A DNA stretch of 64,000 nucleotides. Origin: Pseudomonadota bacterium. Lineage in GTDB: Bacteria > Pseudomonadota > Alphaproteobacteria > Rhodospirillales > Magnetospirillaceae. Location of the stretch: assembly GCA_021781575.1 (NCBI GenBank), contig JAJXWP010000009.1:1-64000 (forward strand), written 5' to 3'. The first letter of the stretch is position 1, and the number at the start of each line of letters is the position of its first letter. The notes under the pieces are model-generated. The model was not told where the DNA came from, did no database searches, and saw only the letters and a program-made list of their open reading frames with translations. This document shows, one piece after another, positions 56,635-64,000 of this stretch. The translations under genes were made by a program, and so were the position numbers.

Positions 56635-57681
56635 GTGAAGGGCCTCGAAGTCGAGCCCCAAGGATTGGCGAAAGTCAGGACACAGGTCCTGGCGGCTTTC
56701 ACCTTGGTGGTGGCGGTAATCGTCGCCGCATTCGTCCTCGCCGCAATCGTTTCGCAACAGCAGGCCAAACGGGAAGCCGGTGAGCGGGCTGCTCGCAAGG
56801 CCGATCGGCTGTTGCATCTGCGTCTCGGCGAAGAGGCCGCCTTGATGCGCGCCGCCATCGATGCCCTGACCGGCGATGCCGATTTGCGCCGGGCGATCGA
56901 GGCGAACGATCCGGCGGCGCTGCGGCGGCGCATCCGGCCGCTGTTTGAACGGCTGCAGACCCAGCTGGGAGTGGGTCACCTCTATGTCAGCCGGCCCGAC
57001 CGGTCGACCTTTGTCAAGCTGGAGCGCGCGGGGCGCAACGGTCAGGTCGTCGACCGCCTGTCGCTGTTCGACGCGGCGGAAAGCGGCGGCTCGCCCTATG
57101 GATTGGATCTCAGTGCCTTAGGGACGCTGACCTTGCGCGTCCTCCTGCCGTGGCGCGATGATCAGGGGCGGCTGATCGGCTTCGTCGAACTGGGCAAGGA
57201 TGCGGCGCCGTTGGTCGACACGGTGCACCGCGTCCTCAACGTCGACTTGCTGGTGCTGGTGCGCAAGGACCTCCTCCAACGTGACAAGTGGGAAGAGGGG
57301 GAGCGGCTGAGCGGCCGGAAGGACAGCTGGGATGAACTGGTCTCGATGGTGGCCGTGGCGCAAACGCTGCAGTCCATTCCGGCCGCCGTCGGCTTGCGGC
57401 TCGAAGACGGTTCCTCGGTCCACGAGGCGGTCATTCCGTCGGACGCCGGGCGCCGCGTCTACAGCCTGGCCACCCGGCCGCTGCTCGACATCGGCCAGCA
57501 TCAGGTCGGCATCGTCGTGCTGCTGCGCGACATCACCGACATCAACGACAATTTCGACCGCGGGATCATCGCCCTCGCGGCCTTCGCCGCGCTTGCGGCC
57601 ACCATCGGCTATCTGCGTTGCCGGGTGCTGCTGGCCGACGCGCCCGCGACACCGGCGAGCGAAGACACCATTGAAGCCTGA
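56635..57681 (+). CDS. Membrane protein with periplasmic double-Cache-type sensor and no output domain
   Basis: A 348-residue protein with TM1 at about 18-40 and TM2 at about 310-327, enclosing about 270 periplasmic residues. HLYVSRPDRSTFVKLERAGRNGQVVDR (in part), YGLDLSALGTLTLRVLLPW and GRLIGFVELG resemble the dCache_3 class that precedes HAMP, kinase or cyclase outputs. Only about 21 residues follow TM2, so no output is present. The GTG at 56635 follows GGAGGGGAG; longer in-frame starts lack a site. It lies 14 bases before pyc and is divergent from the GAF-GGDEF gene. Partner unknown. Confidence 0.8.
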   Translation: MKGLEVEPQGLAKVRTQVLAAFTLVVAVIVAAFVLAAIVSQQQAKREAGERAARKADRLLHLRLGEEAALMRAAIDALTGDADLRRAIEANDPAALRRRIRPLFERLQTQLGVGHLYVSRPDRSTFVKLERAGRNGQVVDRLSLFDAAESGGSPYGLDLSALGTLTLRVLLPWRDDQGRLIGFVELGKDAAPLVDTVHRVLNVDLLVLVRKDLLQRDKWEEGERLSGRKDSWDELVSMVAVAQTLQSIPAAVGLRLEDGSSVHEAVIPSDAGRRVYSLATRPLLDIGQHQVGIVVLLRDITDINDNFDRGIIALAAFAALAATIGYLRCRVLLADAPATPASEDTIEA

Positions 57682-57695
57682 AGCAGGGGAAAGCC

Positions 57696-60600
57696 ATGGC
57701 TAACACACGATCCGTCCGTAAACTGCTGGTCGCCAATCGCGGCGAGATCGCCATTCGTGTCTGCCGCGCCGCGACCGAGCTGGGCATCGGCACGGTCGCC
57801 ATCTACTCGCAGGAGGACCGCTTCGCCCTGCACCGCTTCAAGGCGGACGAAAGCTATCTGATCGGCCAGGGACTGGGCCCGGTCGAGGCCTATCTGGACA
57901 TTCCCGGCATCATCCGCACGGCCAAGGACTGCGGTGCCGACGCCATCCATCCCGGCTATGGCTTTCTGGCGGAAAATCCAAGTTTCGCCGAGGCCTGCGC
58001 CAATGCCGGCATTCTGTTCATCGGACCGTCGCCGAAGGTCTTGCGCCAGCTGGGCAACAAGGTGGAGGCCCGCGTCCTCGCCCAGGCCGCCGGCGTGCCG
58101 GTGATGCCGGCCACCGGGCCGCTGCCCGACGACATGGCCGAGGCGGCGCGTCTGGCCGCCGCCATCGGCTATCCGCTGATGCTGAAGGCCAGCTGGGGCG
58201 GCGGTGGGCGCGGCATGCGGGTTGTGGAAAACGAGGCCGAGCTTTGCGCCATGCTGCCGGTGGCAAAGCGCGAAGCCAAGGCGGCTTTCGGCAACGACGA
58301 CGTCTATGTCGAGAAGCTGGTCCGCCGGGCCCGCCACATCGAAGTGCAGATCCTCGGCGACTGGCGCGGCACCATCGTCCACCTGTTCGAACGCGACTGC
58401 TCAATCCAGCGGCGCAACCAGAAGGTCGTGGAGCGGGCGCCCGCTCCCTATCTGGCCGAGCCGGACCGTCGGACGTTCTGCGATGCCGCCCTCAGGCTGG
58501 CGCGCAAGGTGGGCTATGTCAATGCCGGCACAGTGGAGTTCCTGCAGGACGCCGACAGCGGCAAGTTCTATTTCATCGAGGTCAACCCGCGCATCCAGGT
58601 GGAGCATACGGTGACCGAAATGGTTACCGGCATCGACATCGTGAAAGCGCAGATCCGCATCGCCCAGGGCGCTTCCATCGGCCGCCCGGAATCGGGTGTG
58701 CCGGCGCAGGAAGACATCCGGCTGAACGGCCACGCCCTGCAATGCCGCATCACCACCGAGGATCCCAACAACAATTTCATCCCCGATCATGGCCATCTCG
58801 GCGCCTATCGTGGCGCCACCGGCTATGGTATCCGCCTGGACGGCGGCACTGCCTTTGCCGGCGCCATCATCACCCGCTTCTACGACTCGCTTCTGGAAAA
58901 GGTGACCGCCTGGGCTCCGACCCCCGACGAGGCCATCGCGCGAATGGGCCGCGCGCTCAAGGAATTCCGCATTATCGGCGTGGCGACCAACTTGACCTTC
59001 CTGGGGGCGGTGATCGGCCATCCGGAGTTCCGCGCCTGCCGCTATACGACTCGATTCATCGATAATACGCCCGAGCTGTTTCGCCACCCGCCGCGCCGCG
59101 ACCGTGCCACCAAGCTCCTGTCCTTCATCGCCGACGTGCTGGTCAACGGCAACCCGGAGGTCAAAGGCCGCTCCGTGCCGGCCCGGCCGACCCAGCCCCA
59201 CCCGCCGGCTGTCGCCGACTTATCCATCAAGGCGGGCAGCAAACAGCGCCTGGAAGAACTGGGAGCGGAGGGCTTCGCGCGCTGGATGCGCGAGCAGGCG
59301 CGGGTCCTGGTCACCGACACCACTTTCCGCGACGGCCACCAGTCGCTGCTCGCCACCCGGCTGAGGACTGCCGACATGCTGGCCGTAGCGCCCGCCTATG
59401 CCCGTCTGCTGCCCGACCTGTTCTCGGTGGAATGCTGGGGCGGTGCCACCTTCGACGTCGCCATGCGATTCCTCAAGGAGGACCCGTGGGAGCGCCTGGC
59501 CAGGCTGCGCCAGGCCATTCCCAATATCCTCCTGCAGATGCTGCTGCGTTCGGCCAATGCCGTGGGCTACGCCAACTATCCCGACAACGTGGTACGCTAT
59601 TTCATCCACCGGGCGGCGGCCGGCGGCGTCGATCTGTTCCGCATCTTCGACTCGCTCAATTGGGTCGATAACATGCGCCTGTCGATTGATGCCGTCCGCG
59701 AGACCGGCAAGCTGGCAGAGGCTGCCATCTGCTACACCGGGGACCTGCTGGATCCGGCGCGGTCGAAATACGACTTGAAATATTACGTCGGCCTGGCCAA
59801 GCAGTTGGAGGCGGCGGGTGCGCACATCCTTGGCATCAAGGACATGGCCGGCCTGTGCAAGCCGGCCTCGGCCAAGCTGTTGGTCGGCACGCTGCGGCAG
59901 GAAACCGGCTTGCCGATCCATTTCCACACGCACGACACCAGCGGCCTCTCGGCCGCTGCGGTATTGGCCGCGGTGGAGGCGGGGGTGGATGCCGTCGACG
60001 CGGCGATGGATTCCTTCTCCGGTCTGACCTCTCAGCCGCCTCTGGGGTCGATCGTCGCCGCTCTTCGCTTCGGGCCGCGGGATACCGGCCTTGACGTGGC
60101 GGCGCTGACCAGGCTTTCCCATTACTGGGAAGAGGTGCGGCGCAACTATGTGGGCTTCGAGAGCGACATCCGCTCCGGCACCGCCGACGTCTATGCCCAC
60201 GAGATGCCGGGGGGGCAATACACCAACCTGCGCGAGCAGGCCCGGGCCTTGGGCATTCCCGACCACCGCTGGGGTGAGGTGTCGCGGGCCTACGCCGAGG
60301 TCAACCGGATGCTCGGCGACATCGTCAAGGTGACTCCCACCTCCAAAGTGGTCGGGGACATGGCGTTGATGATGGTGACCAGCGAGCTTTCGCCCGAACA
60401 GGTGCTGGATCCCGAGCATCCGGTGGCTTATCCGGCGTCGCTGGTATCGTTGTTGAAGGGCGAACTGGGCCAGCCGGCCGGCGGTTTCCCGACCGGGCTG
60501 CAGTCCAAGGTGCTGAAGGGGGCCCTCCCCATCACCGTCCGCCCCGGCGAGGCCCTGCCGCCGATCGACCTGGAAGCCGAGCGACAGGCGGCCGAGCACA

Positions 60601-61148
60601 AGGTCGGCCGCAAGCTGGACGACGAAGACCTCGCCTCCTGGCTGATGTACCCCAAGGTTTTCACCGAATTTGCCGAAATCCGGCGGCGCTGTGGCGATCT
60701 GTCGACCCTGCCGACCGGGACATTCTTCTACGGTATGCAGCGTGGCGACGAGATCGCCGTCGACCTTGAGCCGGGCAAGACCCTGATCATCCGCTTCCTG
60801 GCGGTTGGCGACCCCGATGAAGCGGGGCGTCGGACGGTGTTCTTCGAACTGAACGGCCAACCCCGCACGGTGAAGGTGACCGACCGCGCCATCGCTCCGG
60901 CGCGGCCGCCCCATCCCAAGGCTGAGGAAGGCAATCGCACCCATGTGGCGGCGCCTATGCCCGGCCTGGTGGTCAAGCTCGATGTCAAGGTCGGCCAGAA
61001 GGTCCGGCGCGGCGAACCGCTACTGGCTCTTGAAGCGATGAAAATGGAAACCACGGTGAACGCCGAGCATGACGGCACCGTCGAGCGCATCGTCGCCGCC
61101 GTCGGCCAGCAGATGGAGACCAAGGACCTGCTGCTCGTGCTGAGCTGA
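57696..61148 (+). CDS. pyc: Pyruvate carboxylase
   Basis: An 1150-residue biotin enzyme that carboxylates pyruvate to oxaloacetate with ATP and bicarbonate. Order: biotin carboxylase (about 5-460; KLLVANRGEIAIRVCRAA (in part), GGGGRGMRVV, FIEVNPRIQVEH), carboxyltransferase (about 535-830; VTDTTFRDGHQSLLATRLRT (in part), HFHTHDTSG), allosteric/tetramerisation linker, and biotin carrier domain with the biotin-accepting K1116 in EAMKMETT. It is full length and anaplerotic, opposing MaeB. The ATG lies 14 bases after the sensor gene. Confidence 0.98.
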   Translation: MANTRSVRKLLVANRGEIAIRVCRAATELGIGTVAIYSQEDRFALHRFKADESYLIGQGLGPVEAYLDIPGIIRTAKDCGADAIHPGYGFLAENPSFAEACANAGILFIGPSPKVLRQLGNKVEARVLAQAAGVPVMPATGPLPDDMAEAARLAAAIGYPLMLKASWGGGGRGMRVVENEAELCAMLPVAKREAKAAFGNDDVYVEKLVRRARHIEVQILGDWRGTIVHLFERDCSIQRRNQKVVERAPAPYLAEPDRRTFCDAALRLARKVGYVNAGTVEFLQDADSGKFYFIEVNPRIQVEHTVTEMVTGIDIVKAQIRIAQGASIGRPESGVPAQEDIRLNGHALQCRITTEDPNNNFIPDHGHLGAYRGATGYGIRLDGGTAFAGAIITRFYDSLLEKVTAWAPTPDEAIARMGRALKEFRIIGVATNLTFLGAVIGHPEFRACRYTTRFIDNTPELFRHPPRRDRATKLLSFIADVLVNGNPEVKGRSVPARPTQPHPPAVADLSIKAGSKQRLEELGAEGFARWMREQARVLVTDTTFRDGHQSLLATRLRTADMLAVAPAYARLLPDLFSVECWGGATFDVAMRFLKEDPWERLARLRQAIPNILLQMLLRSANAVGYANYPDNVVRYFIHRAAAGGVDLFRIFDSLNWVDNMRLSIDAVRETGKLAEAAICYTGDLLDPARSKYDLKYYVGLAKQLEAAGAHILGIKDMAGLCKPASAKLLVGTLRQETGLPIHFHTHDTSGLSAAAVLAAVEAGVDAVDAAMDSFSGLTSQPPLGSIVAALRFGPRDTGLDVAALTRLSHYWEEVRRNYVGFESDIRSGTADVYAHEMPGGQYTNLREQARALGIPDHRWGEVSRAYAEVNRMLGDIVKVTPTSKVVGDMALMMVTSELSPEQVLDPEHPVAYPASLVSLLKGELGQPAGGFPTGLQSKVLKGALPITVRPGEALPPIDLEAERQAAEHKVGRKLDDEDLASWLMYPKVFTEFAEIRRRCGDLSTLPTGTFFYGMQRGDEIAVDLEPGKTLIIRFLAVGDPDEAGRRTVFFELNGQPRTVKVTDRAIAPARPPHPKAEEGNRTHVAAPMPGLVVKLDVKVGQKVRRGEPLLALEAMKMETTVNAEHDGTVERIVAAVGQQMETKDLLLVLS

Positions 61149-61175
61149 GGCCAGCTTTCATCGCGGCAAGGGATG

Positions 61176-61255
61176 AAGAGACGTGGGAGACCCGGAAAGG
61201 AAACTCTTGCGCCTTTGCGCATGTTTTCTTCACTCCGGGCTTTCCCGTCTTTCTG
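61176..61255. terminator. Long imperfect hairpin between convergent pyc and FMN reductase genes
   Basis: The left arm AGACGTGGGAGACCCGGAAAG (in part, from about 61180) is an imperfect reverse complement of the right arm CCGGGCTTTCCCGTCTTTCT (about 61236-61255). Inside the loop TGCGC and GCGCA make a small stem (about 61208-61221). The structure fills the 133-bp gap between two genes that end towards each other, which fits a bidirectional terminator. Confidence 0.55.
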
Positions 61256-61281
61256 CCGTGGTGGTGACTTTCCAATACCGC

Positions 61282-61854
61282 CTATTCTCGTCCCCGGGCC
61301 AATAAACGGGTCCAGTCGCGCAAGGCCAGCATCAGGTCGCCGATGAACTTGCGGGTCGCCTCGTCATTCAGCCTGCCGGCCTGGTCGAAGCGGGTGTGGG
61401 CCTGCGAGATCATCACTTCGGGCCGGTTCAGCGGCAGCATGTTGAGGTAGACGCAGATCTGCCGCAGGTGATACTGGGCCCGCCCGCTTCCCAGCATGCT
61501 CGGGCTTGCCCCCATGATGGCCACAGGCTTGCCATCGAAGGGCTGGTTCGGCGGGCGTGAGGCCCAATCGATGGCATTTTTCAGGACACCAGGCACGGAA
61601 TAGTTGTACTCGGGCGTGACAATGAGCAGCGCATCGGCTGCGGCGATGCGTTCGCGGAACAGCTGGACCGGCGGCGGGAAGCCCAGTTCCCGGACATCTT
61701 CATTGTAGGGTGGGACGGGGGAGATATCGAAGACCTCGAGCGTCATCTCCTCGGGAAGCATCTCTCCCGCGGTGCGCAATGCCATCCTGTTGTAGGAGCC
61801 CTGGCGCAGGCTTCCGGCAAAGCCAAGCACCTTGACCACCGGCAGTTCGGACAT
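61282..61854 (-). CDS. NADPH-dependent FMN reductase family protein (azoreductase/quinone reductase type)
   Basis: A 190-residue flavodoxin-like protein. GFAGSLRQGSYNRMALR is the FMN-phosphate loop (GSLRxxSxN); VTPEYNYSVPGVLKNAIDWASRP (in part) is the second flavin contact; GASPSMLGSGRAQYHLRQ is the third. Such enzymes reduce quinones, azo dyes or chromate with NAD(P)H and protect against oxidative stress. The ATG at 61854 (MSELPVVKV) follows GGGAGG; a longer in-frame start would run into the divergent transporter gene. Confidence 0.93.
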   Translation of the reverse strand: MSELPVVKVLGFAGSLRQGSYNRMALRTAGEMLPEEMTLEVFDISPVPPYNEDVRELGFPPPVQLFRERIAAADALLIVTPEYNYSVPGVLKNAIDWASRPPNQPFDGKPVAIMGASPSMLGSGRAQYHLRQICVYLNMLPLNRPEVMISQAHTRFDQAGRLNDEATRKFIGDLMLALRDWTRLLARGRE

Positions 61855-62005
61855 GAGTCGCCTCCCTTGCTTGCATGGCAATGGAAATGGGAACAGGGAG
61901 GCGGGTCGATAAGGGGGCCGTCCGCCGCCGAGGAAACACCGGGTGGGGCAAGCGCGTTGGACAGGTGCTCGGGATGTCCCGTCATCCCCCCGCCTCGGTG
62001 GACCG

Positions 62006-63301
62006 ATGATCGAACCGTTACGTGAAGACGGCCTGTCCCACCAGGTCGTCGGCCCTTCCAAGCCGCGGCTATTGGAGGTCCTGGGGCCCGGGCTGATCAC
62101 CGGCGCCTCGGACGACGATCCCAGCGGCATCGCCACCTATTCGCAGGCCGGGGCCCAGTTTCGCTATGGCCTGACCTGGACGCTGCTGTTCACCTATCCG
62201 CTGATGGTGGTGATCCAGGAAATAAGCGCCCGCATCGGCCGCGCCAGCGGACGCGGCATTGCCGGCAATCTGCGGCGCTATTACCCCAACTGGCTGCTGC
62301 AAGGCATCGTCGTCCTGCTGCTGCTGGCCAATACCATCAACATCGGTGCCGACCTGGCGGCGATGGGCGAGGTGCTCGGCTTATTCCTGCCGGGACCGCG
62401 GCAGGCTTACATTCTGCTGTTCGGCCTGGGCTGCGTGGCCATGCAGGTATTGTTGAAATATTCCCGCTACGTGCGGGTCCTGAAATGGCTGTCGCTGAGT
62501 CTGTTCGCCTATTTCGGCACGCTGGTCACGGCGCGCGTGTCCTGGGGGGATCTGGCGCGGAGCTTCTTCATTCCCCCGATCGCATGGCAGCCCGATTATT
62601 TCACCACGATCGTCGCCGTCTTCGGCACCACCATCAGCCCCTATCTGTTCTTTTGGCAAGCCTCGCAGGAGGCCGAGGATATCCGCGACATTCCTGCCCG
62701 CGACCCGCTGGTGGTGGCTCCCGAGCAGGCACCGCAGGCGGTGCAGCGGATCCGCATCGATACCTGTCTGGGCATGGCCTTCTCCAATCTCGTCGCGCTG
62801 GCCATCATGGTCACCGCAGCGGCTACGCTGAATGTCGCCGGCACGACCCATGTCGAAACGGCGGCGCAGGCGGCCGAGGCCTTGCGGCCGATCGCCGGTG
62901 ACCTGGCCTATCTGCTGTTCGCCCTGGGGGTGATCGGCACCGGCCTGTTGGCAATACCGGTTCTGGCCGGGTCGGCCGCCTATGCCATCGGCGAAGCCCG
63001 TAAATGGCCGGTCGGCCTGCAGCGCAAGCCGCGGGAAGCCAAGGCATTCTATGCCACGGTGGCGGTGGCCACGCTGCTTGGCGCCGCCGCCAACGTCGTC
63101 GGCATCAACCCGATCAAGGCACTGTTCCTGACGGCGGTGATCAACGGGGTGGCGGCGGTGCCGGTGATGGTCTGCATGATGCTGATGTCCAGTCGGAACG
63201 AGGTGATGGGGCCGGTGGTCATTTCCAGACCCCTGCGGGTCATCGGCTGGCTGGCCACAGCCGCCATGGCGGCGAGCGTCCTGGCGATGGCGCTGGTCTG
63301 A
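62006..63301 (+). CDS. Nramp-family-like transporter with non-canonical metal-site motifs
   Basis: A 431-residue, about 11-TM membrane protein of the Nramp fold. Helix 1 reads ITGASDDDPSGIATYSQAG; the canonical DPGN is replaced by D38-P39-S40-G41. Helix 6 reads GTTISPYLFFWQASQE, with ISP where Nramp has MPH. Classical Mn/Fe Nramps use the Asp, Asn and Met to bind the ion; related proteins that lack them include magnesium transporters (NRMT). Metal transport is likely but the ion is uncertain. It is divergent from the FMN reductase and convergent with a ClC channel gene. Confidence 0.88.
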   Translation: MIEPLREDGLSHQVVGPSKPRLLEVLGPGLITGASDDDPSGIATYSQAGAQFRYGLTWTLLFTYPLMVVIQEISARIGRASGRGIAGNLRRYYPNWLLQGIVVLLLLANTINIGADLAAMGEVLGLFLPGPRQAYILLFGLGCVAMQVLLKYSRYVRVLKWLSLSLFAYFGTLVTARVSWGDLARSFFIPPIAWQPDYFTTIVAVFGTTISPYLFFWQASQEAEDIRDIPARDPLVVAPEQAPQAVQRIRIDTCLGMAFSNLVALAIMVTAAATLNVAGTTHVETAAQAAEALRPIAGDLAYLLFALGVIGTGLLAIPVLAGSAAYAIGEARKWPVGLQRKPREAKAFYATVAVATLLGAAANVVGINPIKALFLTAVINGVAAVPVMVCMMLMSSRNEVMGPVVISRPLRVIGWLATAAMAASVLAMALV

Positions 63302-63429
63302 GGGCTGTTGATATTCAGCGCAGAGCGAGGGCGGCGCCGACGAGGGGCTTCACGGCATTGTCCGGAGACCAGGGGCCGTCATCCGGCCCAAGGCTGACCG
63401 GGATGGCCAACTGACTGAATGGAGGAGAC

Positions 63430-64000
63430 CTATCGATAGCCCTTTACCGTGGCGGCAACGGCGTCGGCCACGTGCTCCTTGGTGATGATACCGACCACGT
63501 TGGCGGTACAGGGCCGGCCGCTGTCGCGCACGACGACCGCCATCGATGCCCGCTTGCGCCACAGCCGCGCGATGACGTCGAACATGACATCGTCCTGGCG
63601 GGCGACGACGAAGCGCCAGCGGGCGACGTCGCCGATGGTGATGCCGCCCTGCACGTCCTCGATGCCGCGGCGGAGCGCGGTGTTGACGCGCACGGCGCCG
63701 ACGATGCGGCCGTTGCGGGCCGCCAGGACGTGAACCATGGCGTCCCGACAGTCCGGCCGGTGCAGCAGGTCGGCGAAGGGTGTTTCGGCGGGAAGGATGA
63801 TCACGTTGCGATCCATTACATCCTTGGCCGAATTGACAAGGAACATATTGGCGTGGCGCGCCTTCGGCACGGGATGGTTGCGGCGGATCAGCTTCAGGGT
63901 GTAGACGCTTTCCGCCGACAGCAGCCGGCGGACACCCAGGCTCAAGGCGACGGCCACGATCATCGGCATGACGATGCCGTATGCCCGCGTCATTTCGAAG
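63430..64000 (-). CDS. Chloride channel (ClC) family protein with C-terminal CBS pair, partial
   Basis: About 189 C-terminal residues are visible; the gene continues past the right edge. FEMTRAYGIVMPMIVAVALSLGVRRLL (in part) matches the last transmembrane helices of ClC proteins, including the MTxxY segment. Two CBS domains follow (about 60-115 and 125-185; DVMDRNVIILPAETPFADLL (in part) and VVGIITKEHVADAV). CBS pairs in ClC proteins gate by nucleotide binding. Whether it is a channel or a Cl-/H+ exchanger needs the missing half. Confidence 0.88.
   Translation of the reverse strand, partial: FEMTRAYGIVMPMIVAVALSLGVRRLLSAESVYTLKLIRRNHPVPKARHANMFLVNSAKDVMDRNVIILPAETPFADLLHRPDCRDAMVHVLAARNGRIVGAVRVNTALRRGIEDVQGGITIGDVARWRFVVARQDDVMFDVIARLWRKRASMAVVVRDSGRPCTANVVGIITKEHVADAVAATVKGYR

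Overview
The window is a GC-rich, densely packed stretch of chromosome from an alphaproteobacterium, most likely a member of the Rhodospirillales (Magnetospirillum-like). This rests on gene content and order, not on a database search: a fused YlxR-L7Ae protein inside a rimP-nusA-infB-rbfA-truB-rpsO-pnp cluster, a MucR/Ros regulator, both a Fur/Mur-type and an Irr-type regulator, an olsB-olsA ornithine-lipid pair, a SAM-II riboswitch ahead of metK, and a fused malic enzyme-phosphotransacetylase. I see no prophage, insertion sequence, CRISPR array, tRNA or rRNA.

Layout. 1-5.5 kb: partial cold-shock gene, PfkB sugar kinase, typA, an AmpG-like permease and ppa. 5.6-11.5 kb, minus strand: a truncated phosphate cluster (phoR-pstB-phoU) downstream of maeB, and a small glycine-rich stress-type protein. 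11.6-24.7 kb, plus strand: mutS, a membrane c-heme GGDEF-EAL protein, glnD, murJ, trpS, a NifU/Nfu iron-sulfur scaffold, a Bax-type glucosaminidase and a nitroreductase. 24.8-29.6 kb: VanX-type dipeptidase, tsaB-rimI, a TusA-like protein, a MucR-like regulator, and fur-olsB-olsA. 29.7-35.0 kb: a translationally coupled run miaB-phoH-ybeY-corC-lnt in which every junction overlaps by 4 nt. 35.2-38.0 kb: HTH regulator, SAM-II riboswitch, metK, trmB. 38.0-47.7 kb: the transcription/translation operon, preceded by a promoter and an attenuator-like leader. 47.8-55 kb: ugpQ, a flavin oxidoreductase with a C-terminal cysteine cluster, a second glycine-rich stress-type paralogue, irr, an alpha/beta hydrolase, and an emrAB efflux pair with an operator-like dyad. 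55-64 kb: GAF-GGDEF cyclase, a membrane sensor with no output domain, pyc, an FMN reductase, an Nramp-like transporter with altered metal-site motifs, and a partial ClC channel.

How it fits together. Most of the window is core biology: ribosome and tRNA maturation, peptidoglycan precursor export and recycling, nitrogen (GlnD) and phosphate (PhoR/PstB/PhoU) signalling, C3/C4 carbon balance (MaeB, Pyc) and iron-responsive control (Fur/Mur, Irr). Less ordinary are the c-di-GMP proteins (one with a periplasmic haem-binding motif), an output-less membrane sensor next to one of them, two paralogous glycine-zipper proteins, a MucR homologue missing two zinc ligands, and an Nramp homologue lacking the canonical DPGN and MPH motifs. 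I did not find a clearly undescribed multi-gene system; the best candidates are listed as findings with their limits.
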